Shown one piece after another: positions 1 through 9,821 of a DNA stretch of 33,140 bases; the stretch's first letter is position 1; each line of letters begins with the position of its first letter. Under the pieces are notes generated by a model. The model was not told where the DNA came from. It was given only the letters and a program-made list of their open reading frames with translations, and ran no database searches. Source of the stretch: Oligoflexia bacterium (GTDB taxonomy: Bacteria; Bdellovibrionota; UBA1018); the NCBI GenBank assembly GCA_014376785.1, contig JACMQW010000072.1, forward strand, positions 1 through 33,140. Reading direction: 5' to 3'. The position numbers were made by a program, and so were the translations under genes.

Positions 1-1700
<1,700 letters not shown>

Positions 1701-1708
<8 letters not shown>

Positions 1709-2426
1709 GGTCACGAAAAAATTCTCCCTATTCTTTCTAGCTTCTCTTTCTTTTTTCGCATCGGCCGGATCGAGTCCAGCAACGGATACGCCTCATTTTC
1801 ACGTGGGAGACGAATTCAAATATCCCATCCTCCTCGTCAGACCCACCCAAGCGACTGTCGGAATGCGAGCCGTGAGGGAGAGAGTCGAAAAACTGAACTC
1901 CATGGACCACGATTCCCTCAAGCACTACCTCGAGAAGCATCCGATTCCGGTGGTCATCGCTCCGAGCGGACGGTTCTACCAAATCGACCACCATCATCTC
2001 GCGCTAGCGGCACTGAGGGCAGGACGAGAGAGTGCCTTTTACCGAGTGGCCTGGGACTACGGGTCGTTGCCGACAATGACCGCATTCTGGGCTAAAATGA
2101 CAGAAAATCACCTCGTTTGGGCGGAAGACGAATGGGGTAAACCTATCCCGATCCCAAGCGGACTGCCCGCGGATGTTCGGGATTTACGGGATGATCCCTA
2201 CCGCAGCCTTTCCGCTTACGTCCGAGAAATGGGTGGCTTTGAGAAGTCCAAAATCGAGTTTGCCGAATTTCTGTGGGCGGATTTTTTCCGTCAAAGGATC
2301 GATCTTGGTAGGTCTGACCGCGATTTCGAAATCGCCGTACGAATATCCACCGAATTAGCGCATTCACCTGAAGCCAAGGACCTCCCCGGTTGGTTTCGTC
2401 AACATTCCGCCGACGACTCTCGTTAA
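1701..2426 (+). CDS. Exported ParB/Srx-like (ParBc_2) protein
   Basis: This 241-residue protein starts at the ATG at 1701, which overlaps the stop of the upstream gene and begins a good signal peptide (MNKVTKKFSLFFLASLSFFA). A longer in-frame start at 1638 would bury that signal. The mature part matches the putative ParB-like nuclease family (ParBc_2, PF08857): RPTQATVGMRAV at residues 47-58, then HPIPVVIAPSGRFYQIDHHH at 80-99 with the Asp-His-His-His cluster at 96-99. Family members are often exported, and their biochemical role is poorly known; ParB here refers to fold and not to chromosome partitioning. Overlap with the 479-1708 gene suggests that the two products act together in the envelope. 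Family confidence is good, function is open. Confidence 0.8.
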
Positions 2427-2500
2427 GGTTCTCGCCTCGGGTGCCGATGGGTAGGGAGAGACACAGGATCAATGGATGAATCTGTGATCCGAAAGGCGTT

Positions 2501-2944
2501 ATGGAAAGACCCGAATCTTCATCTCCAGACCTCCGTTTGCATCTTTGGAAAGTGGCGCTCACCCTAGCGCTTACCGCTTTCAGCGGCTTAGTGCCGCGGT
2601 CCGCACTCTCCTCAGAAACGGCGATCGTTTACAGCGTTTTCAAAGGGATCGATCTCGGAAATCCCAATGAGTCAGTCGAAAAAGATTTTTTCGTCAACCT
2701 CGGTACGGATCAGGGAATTCGGGTAGGAACGTTGCTCGAGGTTGCCCGAAAATCACCCAGCTATGACCTGACGACTGAAAAGCTCTACAAAGACCTTGTC
2801 TTTCCATTCGCCCAAATTCGCGTGATCCACACCGAGAAAGACGCCTCGATCGCTCGAATGGAAAAAATCTATCCGACCGATAAAACTCCAGTACTCATTC
2901 CTCGGACCGTCATCGTGGGAGACATGGTTCGAATTGCGCGATGA
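2501..2944 (+). CDS. Small exported protein with FlgT C-terminal-like domain
   Basis: This 147-residue protein begins at an ATG preceded by GAAAGG four bases upstream. A hydrophobic segment at about residues 16-36 looks like a signal peptide. The mature part contains FFVNLGTDQGIRVGTLLEVA, then a Phe-Ala-Gln-Ile-Arg-Val strand and a final GDMVRIAR. This pattern (Gly-rich turn, 'GxxxG' strand, closing 'GDxV') resembles the small beta domain at the C-terminus of FlgT and related periplasmic proteins. The resemblance is by eye only. It lies 74 bases after the ParB-like gene on the same strand and may belong to the same unit. Confidence 0.7.
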   Translation: MERPESSSPDLRLHLWKVALTLALTAFSGLVPRSALSSETAIVYSVFKGIDLGNPNESVEKDFFVNLGTDQGIRVGTLLEVARKSPSYDLTTEKLYKDLVFPFAQIRVIHTEKDASIARMEKIYPTDKTPVLIPRTVIVGDMVRIAR

Positions 2945-2948
2945 AGTC

Positions 2949-2994
2949 GACTGAATGAATGAGAGAGCCCATGATTCTTTCACAGGCCCTCTCC
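2949..2994. terminator. Weak hairpin between convergent genes
   Basis: Between the converging 2501-2944 gene and ssb, GAGAGAGCCC (about 2961-2970) can pair imperfectly with GGCCCTCTC (about 2985-2993): five base pairs, one mismatch, three more pairs, with a 14-base loop. There is no strong T-tract on either side. It may serve as a bidirectional terminator, but the evidence is weak. Confidence 0.25.
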
Positions 2995-3000
2995 AACGAT

Positions 3001-3417
3001 TTAGGCTAAAGCGCGCTCCATAAGCTTTTCTTCTCCCTCTTTCTCCGAAAGAGAAGTTTCCGATCGATTTCCCCCTAGAAAACTAACGGTCTCCGCAATC
3101 ACTTCAAACGAAGTTTTTTCACTCCCGTCTTTCGCCTCGTACCGCCGACTTAAAATCGTGCCCTCAACGTAAACTTTTTGCCCTTTCTTCAAGTATTGGG
3201 CGCAAGTTTCACCCTGACGCCCCCAAGCAACGATGCGGTGCCACTGCGTTTCTTCCGCCATGGGTTTTACCTCTTCATTCTCAGTGGGTTCAGTGCTCTT
3301 TATTCGACGCGAAGTTGCGACCGGAAAGTGAACAACCACTCCTCCGGTTTTCGTTTCGCGGAGAATAGGATCCGCACCGAGACGACCAATTAAAATCACT
3401 TTATTCACATCTTTCAT
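3001..3417 (-). CDS. ssb: Single-stranded DNA-binding protein
   Basis: This 138-residue OB-fold protein belongs to the SSB family and coats single-stranded DNA in replication and repair. It starts MKDVNKVILIGRLGADPILR and contains the typical WHRIVAWGRQGETCAQYLKK stretch and the KVYVEGTILSRRYEAKDG strand pair. A CAGGAG ribosome-binding site precedes the start. Unlike the main bacterial SSB, it has no Gln/Pro-rich tail and no acidic DDDIPF-type tip; the C-terminus is KLMERALA. It may therefore be an accessory SSB, or one that recruits partners differently. It is divergent from pal. The family call is secure; its status as the main SSB is not. Confidence 0.95.
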   Translation of the reverse strand: MKDVNKVILIGRLGADPILRETKTGGVVVHFPVATSRRIKSTEPTENEEVKPMAEETQWHRIVAWGRQGETCAQYLKKGQKVYVEGTILSRRYEAKDGSEKTSFEVIAETVSFLGGNRSETSLSEKEGEEKLMERALA

Positions 3418-3457
3418 CCGACACTCCTGGTTCGTGGTTAGGATTCAAAGCTTAGCG

Positions 3458-3463
3458 AGTATA
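3458..3463 (-). promoter_or_regulatory. Candidate -10 element upstream of ssb
   Basis: On the minus strand TATACT lies about 40 bases before the ssb start and matches the sigma-70 -10 consensus at five of six positions. The hexamer 17 bases further upstream (CTATCC) is not a good -35. Only the -10 box supports this call. Confidence 0.3.
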
Positions 3464-3623
3464 GTGCCAGTTCCTTAGCCGGATAGATGATCTCTTGGCC
3501 AATTTTCCAACCGATATTCAGACGAAATGGGTCGATGCTGGACTCGTTTCGCGAATTCGGAGGTCTTTCGAGTTTCTATTTCAGAATGTCTGATCTATCC
3601 TTCATTAAAATTCAGGAGGATTC

Positions 3624-4130
3624 ATGCTACGTAAAATTTCTTACGCTTTGGTTACCGTCTCGCTTGCTATTGGAATTTCCAGCTGTAAATCCGCTAAAAC
3701 GATGGATGAGACGGAAGTGCCAACCGGCACCGGCTCTACCGAAATGACTGGCGGAGATGACAACACAATGGGTGATTCCGACTCTGGAAAAGCCATGGGG
3801 CTCCAGACCATCCACTTCAAATACGATTCTTTCGATATCGACTCCGAAGGAAAGCAGGCGTTGAACACGAATGCTGAAATTCTGAAGTCGAATTCGACCG
3901 CAAAAGTTCAAATCGAAGGTCATTGTGACCAACGTGGCGGAATACAGTACAACATCGCTCTGGGCGAAAAACGTGCAAACCGAGTCCGCGATGCATTGAA
4001 AAAACTCGGCATTTCGGCTGACCGAATTGCAACGATCAGTTACGGAAAAGAACGTCTCCTCGACACGGCGATGGACGAATCGGCCTTTGCTAAGAACCGC
4101 CGCGCTAATTTCGCAATTACTTCGAAGTGA
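3624..4130 (+). CDS. pal: Peptidoglycan-associated lipoprotein Pal (OmpA-like)
   Basis: This 168-residue outer-membrane lipoprotein has a lipobox ending ISSC with acylated Cys21, then a low-complexity acidic linker, then an OmpA_C peptidoglycan-binding domain at about residues 60-168. Visible signatures are IHFKYDSFDID, VQIEGHCDQRGGIQYNIALG and KRANRVRDALKKLG, with NRRA near the end. Pal ties the outer membrane to the cell wall as part of the Tol-Pal complex. An AGGAGG site lies just before the ATG. It is followed by a 4-base overlap with a lipoprotein gene and then cpoB, which supports a Tol-Pal assignment. No tolB, tolQ, tolR or tolA lies in this window. Confidence 0.95.
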   Translation: MLRKISYALVTVSLAIGISSCKSAKTMDETEVPTGTGSTEMTGGDDNTMGDSDSGKAMGLQTIHFKYDSFDIDSEGKQALNTNAEILKSNSTAKVQIEGHCDQRGGIQYNIALGEKRANRVRDALKKLGISADRIATISYGKERLLDTAMDESAFAKNRRANFAITSK

Positions 4131-4681
4131 ACCGCTCGATCTTTATAAAAAAACGAGAAAAGAGAGCAGGACTTAAGGTCCTCGCTCTCTTTTTCTTTTT
4201 AATCGCCAGTGGTCTCCTTCTCTCAAGTTGCTCTCTTTTCAAAGCACGGCCCCTCCAGCTAATGTCCGATACGTCATCTGCTTTAAAGGCAGCGAGAGAA
4301 GTCAGTGCGGACACCCTTGCACCGGAGAAATACCGCCGCGCAAGTGAAGCCTATTTTCGCGCTCAAAATGAATACCGGATGAAAAATTTCGTCATCGCCG
4401 AGGATTATGCGCGCCGAGCGAAAATGCTGGCCGAAGAAGCCGAATTCGAGGCCCTGAACCAAGGTTCAAGCCGAAATAGCCTTTTACCCCCCGAAGTACT
4501 GGTCGGACCGCCCGCCCCTTCGACCTACACACCTCCTGCGGGTGAACTCGCGACTGAAGCCATGAAAAGGCCGATCTCCCCATCCAATCCAAACGGAGGC
4601 GGAGCAGCATCAGGGAGTAGCTCCGGAACTTCGACCTCCCCGACGAGCACTTCGCCCACTGCCCCTACCTTCTCGCCCTAG
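4127..4681 (+). CDS. DUF4398-type lipoprotein
   Basis: This 184-residue protein starts at a GTG overlapping the pal stop codon by four bases, so translation is coupled to pal. It has a basic N-terminus, a hydrophobic core and a lipobox LLSSC with Cys35. A short helical region follows at about residues 45-105 with the alternating Ala/Glu heptad style of DUF4398 (KYRRASEAYFRAQNEYRMKN, then AEDYARRAKMLAEEAEFEAL). The remaining tail is Pro/Ser/Thr/Gly-rich and probably disordered. DUF4398 lipoproteins are often found near OmpA/Pal genes. A scaffold role in the Pal-peptidoglycan layer is an inference. Confidence 0.85.
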   Translation: MNRSIFIKKREKRAGLKVLALFFFLIASGLLLSSCSLFKARPLQLMSDTSSALKAAREVSADTLAPEKYRRASEAYFRAQNEYRMKNFVIAEDYARRAKMLAEEAEFEALNQGSSRNSLLPPEVLVGPPAPSTYTPPAGELATEAMKRPISPSNPNGGGAASGSSSGTSTSPTSTSPTAPTFSP

Positions 4682-4731
4682 CATGGCGCGTGGGCGTTGA
4701 GATAATCAGTGACCAATGCGAAGATCAGAGG

Positions 4732-5487
4732 ATGAAACTGACCCTTCGATCTTCTCTCCTCTTCGTGATCCTTCTCCTCTCTTTCGGCGCCAGCAGCTGC
4801 CTGAAAACTCGGTCTGGCCTCCGTGAAGAGACTGAAAATCCGGACTCCGGCTATTCAAACAAAGTAACCGAAGTTTCAACCACCGAGAATCAACGGGTGG
4901 CGGAAGAACTTCGTGGGGAAATCAACCAGCTGAACGGTCGAATCGATGAGCTCCAAAAGAAGAATGAAGCATTGGCCGGGGACCAAGCAAAAAAGGGAGA
5001 GCGCGATAATCAAATGCGCGACCTCGAAAGCAAGATCCAAGAAATGCAGGCTTCCCAAGCCGCGATGATCGACGCCCTCCAGAAGCGCGAAAAAGAAAAA
5101 GAGAAAGAAAAAGAAATTCCGAAATCTGATCCTGCGACTGCCTATGAAAAGGGCCGCGCTGCTTACCGTGAAAAGCGCTACGACGCCGCGGTGGATCTGC
5201 TGACCCAATACTTGAAATTCCCGAAGGGCAAATTCACTGAAGAAGCCCTTTACCTACGGGGAGAATCGCACTACGCAAAGGAACAATATAAGAAAGCAAT
5301 CTTGGACTATTCCACTTTGCAGGAGAAATTTCCGAAATCTAAATTCATCTCGAAGGGACTTCTGAAAATCGGCATGTCTTTCGACGCGCTTGGAATGAAG
5401 TCCGATGCGAAAGCGTTCTATCAAGAAATTTTAGACAAACATGCGAAATCTCCTGAAACGAAAGCTGCCAAAGCGAAACTGAAGTAA
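4732..5487 (+). CDS. cpoB: Tol-Pal accessory protein CpoB/YbgF-like lipoprotein
   Basis: From the ATG at 4732 the product has 251 residues. A GTG at 4690 is in frame, but the ATG gives a clean lipoprotein signal ending GASSC (Cys23). A long charged coiled coil follows (about residues 50-125, with a KEKEKEKEK run), then TPR-type repeats (AYEKGRAAYREKRYDAAVDL, LYLRGESHYAKEQYKKAILD, LKIGMSFDALGMKSDAKAFY). Coiled coil plus TPR downstream of pal is the YbgF/CpoB layout, a periplasmic protein that coordinates the Tol machine with cell-wall synthesis at division. The E. coli protein is soluble and periplasmic; lipidation here is a difference. Confidence 0.88.
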   Translation: MKLTLRSSLLFVILLLSFGASSCLKTRSGLREETENPDSGYSNKVTEVSTTENQRVAEELRGEINQLNGRIDELQKKNEALAGDQAKKGERDNQMRDLESKIQEMQASQAAMIDALQKREKEKEKEKEIPKSDPATAYEKGRAAYREKRYDAAVDLLTQYLKFPKGKFTEEALYLRGESHYAKEQYKKAILDYSTLQEKFPKSKFISKGLLKIGMSFDALGMKSDAKAFYQEILDKHAKSPETKAAKAKLK

Positions 5488-5490
5488 TCG

Positions 5491-6411
5491 ATGTTCGCTC
5501 TCGCCTTTGGGTTTTTCATCACGACGCTTCAGTCGGCTCACGCAACCACCATTCTCTACTCGAATGATGTGCTGGGTGACGTCGAGCCGTGCGGGTGTCG
5601 GGTGGATCCGATGGGTGGAGTGGTTCGACGTTCGGGGTTTTTGAAGAGCTTGGCTAAAGAGGGAAAAGGTCCCTTTCTACAGCTAGATGCGGGAAACTTT
5701 CTTTTCGAGACGATCGATTTTCCCGAATCGCTGAAGGCTTCTCGAAAGCTTCAAGCCGAAGCCCTGCTGGACGCCCATGATCGCATGGGACTCGCGGTAA
5801 CCGTTCCCGGAGATAAAGACTTTGCTCTCGGGGTCGATACTTACCGATCCCTTTTGGCCAAAACAAAAATCAAAATTCTCTCAGCCAACCTCACCTTAGA
5901 CGGCAAGCCGCTTTTCCCAGGATCAGCGGTCTTCGATGAAAAAGACGCCTCGGGAAAAACCACTCGCATCGGAGTGATCGGCTTAGTCGGAGAGGGCGTG
6001 ACCTATCCGGCGCCGTTGAAAGTAGAACCAAGACTTCCCGCATTTGAGCGAGAGAAAAAATTGCTCGAGGGGAAGACCGATCTGCTCATTGTGGTGAGCC
6101 ATTCCGGATTAGAATCCGATTTAGAACTCGCGAAGAAAATTACCGGTGTGGCACTCATCATCGGTGGTCACACCCAGAGCTTTACCCAAGAGCCGGTAAT
6201 GGAAAACAACATTCCGATCGTTCAGTCCTCTTACCGAAACCAATACATCGGCGTCGTGCCGCTCGAAACCATCAGTAAACCGGAGTCTTTCCAACTCGTC
6301 GGACTGGACCTCTCCTATGAAAAAAAACCGGATCCCGAGATGGTGAAAATCGTGTCCCGCCTAAAAAAACACCTCGCTCAAGATGAGAAGAAATTGTTGA
6401 AAATTCGATGA
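5491..6411 (+). CDS. Exported UshA-like metallophosphoesterase, divergent active site
   Basis: This 306-residue protein has a short signal peptide ending SAHA and the order of motifs of the 5'-nucleotidase/UshA metallophosphatase domain. Several ligands differ from UshA. The first motif is YSNDVLGDVEPCGC (residues 23-36) with Leu where UshA has His. The second is LDAGN (65-69) where UshA has GD. GNHE is replaced by GDKD (107-110). The late motifs are intact: SHSG with His204, and GGHTQ with His227 and Gln229. The 5'-nucleotidase C-terminal substrate domain is missing. The EPCGC cysteines (34, 36) recall a known subfamily of exported phosphoesterases. It follows cpoB after three bases and overlaps tsaD by ATGA. 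The substrate is unknown. Confidence 0.8.
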   Translation: MFALAFGFFITTLQSAHATTILYSNDVLGDVEPCGCRVDPMGGVVRRSGFLKSLAKEGKGPFLQLDAGNFLFETIDFPESLKASRKLQAEALLDAHDRMGLAVTVPGDKDFALGVDTYRSLLAKTKIKILSANLTLDGKPLFPGSAVFDEKDASGKTTRIGVIGLVGEGVTYPAPLKVEPRLPAFEREKKLLEGKTDLLIVVSHSGLESDLELAKKITGVALIIGGHTQSFTQEPVMENNIPIVQSSYRNQYIGVVPLETISKPESFQLVGLDLSYEKKPDPEMVKIVSRLKKHLAQDEKKLLKIR

Positions 6412-7493
6412 GCATCATCCTTGGAATTGAATCTTCTTGCGACGAATGCAGTGCTTCGGTGGTTCATTACTCTGCCGATGCGGTCGAAGTGCTTTCATGT
6501 GAAACGTTTTCACAAATTGCCATTCACCGTCCGTACGGTGGAGTCGTTCCGGAAATCGCTTCGAGAAACCACCTCGAAACCGTGAACCCCATGATCGAAG
6601 CCGCGTTGAAATCCTCCGGCGTCAATGCGCGCAACCTCGATGCGATCGCCGTGACGAATCGACCGGGTTTAGTGGGCGCTCTGCTCGTGGGGGTGAGTGC
6701 GGCAAAATCGATGGCTTACGCACTCGATAAACCTTTGGTCCCGGTTCATCACCTGGAAGGCCACGCGACTTCTATTTTTTTAAACACTCAGGGCAAGCCC
6801 TCCGTCCCTCGAAATGAACTCCCCTATCCGATGCTCCTTGCGATCGTCTCGGGTGGTCACACAAACCTTCATTTGGTACCGGCAGCGCCCGAACTCTGGC
6901 CGCTCGATTTTCTAAAGCGCTCTTTAGTGGGTCGCTCCCGAGATGATGCCGCCGGGGAGGCTTTCGATAAAACGGCCAAACTCCTCGGATTCCCCTATCC
7001 CGGGGGAAAGTGGATCGACGAAACGGCGGCACTGGGCGGAAATCCGAAAGCCTTCGACTTTCCGCGCGCCCTCCCCCAAAAAGCCACGCTCGATTTCTCT
7101 TTTAGTGGACTAAAAACGGCGGTCGCCCTAAAGGCGGAAGCGCTCCGAAAAAAAGGAGAGCTCCAGGCAAGTTTGCCCGACCTTTGCGCCTCCGTCCAAG
7201 AAGCGATCGTCGACGCCCTTTTCTTGAAAATTTCGCTCGCAGTTCGCGAGTACGGTTGTCGCAGTCTTGCCATCGTCGGCGGAGTCGCCGCCAATTCTCG
7301 ACTGCGCGGGCGGCTAGAAAACGAATGGAAATCCATCGGCCTTACGCGCCCACCAATTCTTCCAGAAATGCGGTACTGCACCGATAATGCAGCTATGATC
7401 GCCGGTGCGGGTGCTTTTCGCTTTCGACAAGGTCAGTTCCTGCAGGGAACGGATTACCTCACCTTAAACGCTTTTGCCTCTCCGGAATTTTAA
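6408..7493 (+). CDS. tsaD: tRNA N6-adenosine threonylcarbamoyltransferase TsaD
   Basis: This 361-residue enzyme transfers the threonylcarbamoyl group to A37 of ANN-decoding tRNAs (t6A), working with TsaB, TsaE and TsaC. It shows the family start LGIESSCDECSASVV, the iron-binding HLEGH (His115, His119), LAIVSGGHTNLHLV, and the C-terminal GGVAANSRLRGRL and YCTDNAAMIA motifs. Length is slightly above the usual 335-345. The ATG overlaps the previous stop by ATGA, so translation is coupled to the phosphoesterase. tsaB and tsaE are not nearby. rsmA follows after nine bases, forming an RNA-modification pair. Confidence 0.97.
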   Translation: MSIILGIESSCDECSASVVHYSADAVEVLSCETFSQIAIHRPYGGVVPEIASRNHLETVNPMIEAALKSSGVNARNLDAIAVTNRPGLVGALLVGVSAAKSMAYALDKPLVPVHHLEGHATSIFLNTQGKPSVPRNELPYPMLLAIVSGGHTNLHLVPAAPELWPLDFLKRSLVGRSRDDAAGEAFDKTAKLLGFPYPGGKWIDETAALGGNPKAFDFPRALPQKATLDFSFSGLKTAVALKAEALRKKGELQASLPDLCASVQEAIVDALFLKISLAVREYGCRSLAIVGGVAANSRLRGRLENEWKSIGLTRPPILPEMRYCTDNAAMIAGAGAFRFRQGQFLQGTDYLTLNAFASPEF

Positions 7494-7502
7494 AGGAATA
7501 TC

Positions 7503-8369
7503 ATGACAGCTACGCGGAGACGCAGGGCCTTCGGCCAACATTTTTTAAAAGACCAGTCGGTGATCGATGCGATCGTCCGCACCACGTTTGAAGAAGTGGA
7601 AAGATCAGCGGCAAAAGCACTCTTAGAGGTAGGGCCAGGCAAAGGCGCCATCACCCGGGCGCTCCTCGAACAAGTGGAAAAAACTCCTTCTCTCGGCCGT
7701 TTCCTCATCGTGGAGAAAGACACTCGCCTCGCTGAAGTTTTTGACGAAGAGTGCAAAGGCCGAGCGGGCGTCGAAGTGGTGACGGCAGACTTTCTCGATG
7801 TGAAAGCCGAAGTTTACCTCCGCGATGAGCCACTCGTCGTCGTTTCGAATCTCCCCTATTCCGCGGGCACCGCCATCCTCCAAGAGCTCGCCGTTTATCC
7901 GGGAAAAATTCCGGCGATGATCCTGATGTTCCAAGCCGAAGTCGCTGCGCGCTTGCGCGCAAAGCCGCGTGAGAAAGCCTGGGGATCGCTCTCCCTTTGG
8001 ATTCAGAATCGTTGGGAAGTAAAAAAACTTCTCGCCGTCCCTCCGCGTGCCTTTATCCCTCCTCCAGACGTGAATTCTGAGGTGGTCGTCTTAAAAGCGA
8101 GAGAAAAGATTCTGGTTCCACCTCCCGAGGGAGCAAGTCCCGAAGAAATCGCTCACTGGAATACAAACTGGGAAAAATTGATTCGCATCCCGTTTTTACA
8201 CCGAAGAAAAATGCTCCGTTCCGGCCTTCCCCAAAACTCCGTTTGGAAAGAAGCGCTCGAAAAAGCAGGAATCGAAGGCACGCGCCGCGCGGAAGAGCTC
8301 GATTGGCAGGATTGGACCAATTGGATGCACGCCCTCCACACCCTCACTTTCAAGTTTAATGATTCTTGA
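7503..8369 (+). CDS. rsmA: 16S rRNA dimethyladenosine transferase RsmA/KsgA
   Basis: This 288-residue SAM-dependent enzyme dimethylates two adjacent adenosines near the 3' end of 16S rRNA during 30S maturation. Signatures are FGQHFLKD at residues 10-17, the SAM-binding LLEVGPGKGAITRAL around 40-54, the EKD acidic loop at 71-73, and the catalytic NLPYSAGT at 116-123. The later region has the family's FIPPPDVNSEVV motif. An AAGGA site precedes the ATG. It sits between tsaD and a FadL-like gene. Only the C-terminal helical domain is somewhat unusual in sequence. Confidence 0.97.
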   Translation: MTATRRRRAFGQHFLKDQSVIDAIVRTTFEEVERSAAKALLEVGPGKGAITRALLEQVEKTPSLGRFLIVEKDTRLAEVFDEECKGRAGVEVVTADFLDVKAEVYLRDEPLVVVSNLPYSAGTAILQELAVYPGKIPAMILMFQAEVAARLRAKPREKAWGSLSLWIQNRWEVKKLLAVPPRAFIPPPDVNSEVVVLKAREKILVPPPEGASPEEIAHWNTNWEKLIRIPFLHRRKMLRSGLPQNSVWKEALEKAGIEGTRRAEELDWQDWTNWMHALHTLTFKFNDS

Positions 8370-8390
8370 AAACCAGATATTCCTCACGGG

Positions 8391-9764
8391 ATGTCGACGA
8401 GCCGAGTTCTATTCCTCTTTCTGATGATAACCCGTTTCGCTTCCGCTTCGGTGGGAGACCGCTTCGGCTATTCTTCGGAAACCGCCTCTCTAGGCGGGGC
8501 ACGCGCCGGATCTTCGGAATTTAGTTCGTCAGCTGCTTTCGAAAACCCCGCGCGATTAAGCTTAGATCTGGACGGAGTGAGCCGTTTACGCGTTCAGTGG
8601 TCGTTCCTTTATTCAGAACCTCACTTTAAAGACATTCACAATGTCGTCGTTGAGAACCCCGTGAATTCAGATTCGACTCGAATGGGAAATGTCGACACCC
8701 ACTATCCCGCCACGTTTGGCCAGAGCATCGGATTTTCTGTTCAATCAAAGGACCGCTTGCGAAAATGGGGGCTCGGCGCCGTTATGTACCTGCCTCTGGA
8801 CCGGCTCGCACTCATCGACTCGGGGGAATCTTTTGTACCCGAATACACCCTGCACAGAGGATCCACCCATAAACCCGAATTTGAAGTCGCATTTTCTGGA
8901 CGCCTCAGTTCTGAATTCGCACTGGGAGCAGGAATTCATTTCGGTGCAAAACTTGATTCAAACACCAGTGTGTTTCTCAACCAAGGCGCCGGCACGTCGT
9001 CCAGCATGCGAATTTCGGCGGGATTAAAAACTCAGGCGTCTCCCTATTTCGGCCTCTCCTATGTTCCATCAGACACCTTATCTCTGGGACTCACTTTTCG
9101 GACGGCCTCTCCCCAAGCCCAAACTCTCCAAGTCCAGTCCAGTGCTCGAGCCATCGGTACCGTTTCCGCGTTGGACTTCTCTTTCCCCGCACTTTCGACT
9201 TTGTACTACGATCCGCTTTCCCTGGAGCTCGGGACGGAATGGAAATATTCCTCCCAAGCGGTCATTTACGCGCAGGTCGATTATCAGGCCTGGTCGAAAT
9301 TCGAATCTCCGAACATCACGATCCTGGACCCCCAGACTTCGACATGTGCACCGAACTGCGGCGTAAAGTTCTCGGAAGGAAGAAATTTATCCGGTCAGAC
9401 GCGCGATACCTTTATTCCCCGAATCGGCCACGTCTGGAAAACCTTAAACGGATCTTTTCTCACGGGCTACACTTACCGTCCGAGTATTTACCGCTCGCTT
9501 CCCACTGAGGCGGGAAACGCGATCGATCCGGACGAGCACCGCTTCAGCGCCGGCTACGGTTTCGGCTTTGATTCGTTGTTGGTTTTTGACGCTCCCGGCA
9601 GACTGAATTTCCATGCGGCTTATTCGATTTATCCGAAGCGCTCCGTTCAGAAGACGTCCGGAGACGAAAGCGGGAATGCGGCAAACTTAAAGGTCGGCGC
9701 GCCCGGCTATGACATCGGCGGGTCAGAATGGGGCGGCGGATTGACGCTCGAACTCGCGCTCTAA
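8391..9764 (+). CDS. OmpP1/FadL-like outer-membrane transporter
   Basis: This 457-residue protein has a signal peptide ending ASAS and the FadL/TodX N-terminal signature: TASLGGARAG then AAFENPARLS, equivalent to the family's SlGgA...yNPAgl plug region. The rest alternates amphipathic beta strands, as expected for a 14-strand barrel that carries long-chain fatty acids or other hydrophobic compounds across the outer membrane. The C-terminus ends in alternating residues (LTLELAL) rather than the usual Phe. A long-chain acyl-CoA synthetase lies three genes downstream in the same run, which fits fatty-acid uptake and activation. The substrate is inferred. Confidence 0.85.
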   Translation: MSTSRVLFLFLMITRFASASVGDRFGYSSETASLGGARAGSSEFSSSAAFENPARLSLDLDGVSRLRVQWSFLYSEPHFKDIHNVVVENPVNSDSTRMGNVDTHYPATFGQSIGFSVQSKDRLRKWGLGAVMYLPLDRLALIDSGESFVPEYTLHRGSTHKPEFEVAFSGRLSSEFALGAGIHFGAKLDSNTSVFLNQGAGTSSSMRISAGLKTQASPYFGLSYVPSDTLSLGLTFRTASPQAQTLQVQSSARAIGTVSALDFSFPALSTLYYDPLSLELGTEWKYSSQAVIYAQVDYQAWSKFESPNITILDPQTSTCAPNCGVKFSEGRNLSGQTRDTFIPRIGHVWKTLNGSFLTGYTYRPSIYRSLPTEAGNAIDPDEHRFSAGYGFGFDSLLVFDAPGRLNFHAAYSIYPKRSVQKTSGDESGNAANLKVGAPGYDIGGSEWGGGLTLELAL

Positions 9765-9821
9765 TTTCGCGAACTTTCCCTGTATAAAAGGCTCTTTCCG
9801 CTGCATTCTAAAGAAACTCCC

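Noticed and set aside
3487-3747. 86-residue plus frame in the ssb-pal gap
   Set aside because: It runs into pal in another frame; no ribosome site or conserved sequence was seen.
5095-5125. AAAGAAAAAGAG repeat
   Set aside because: It encodes the Lys/Glu-rich coiled coil of CpoB, so it is a coding low-complexity run and not a DNA repeat element.
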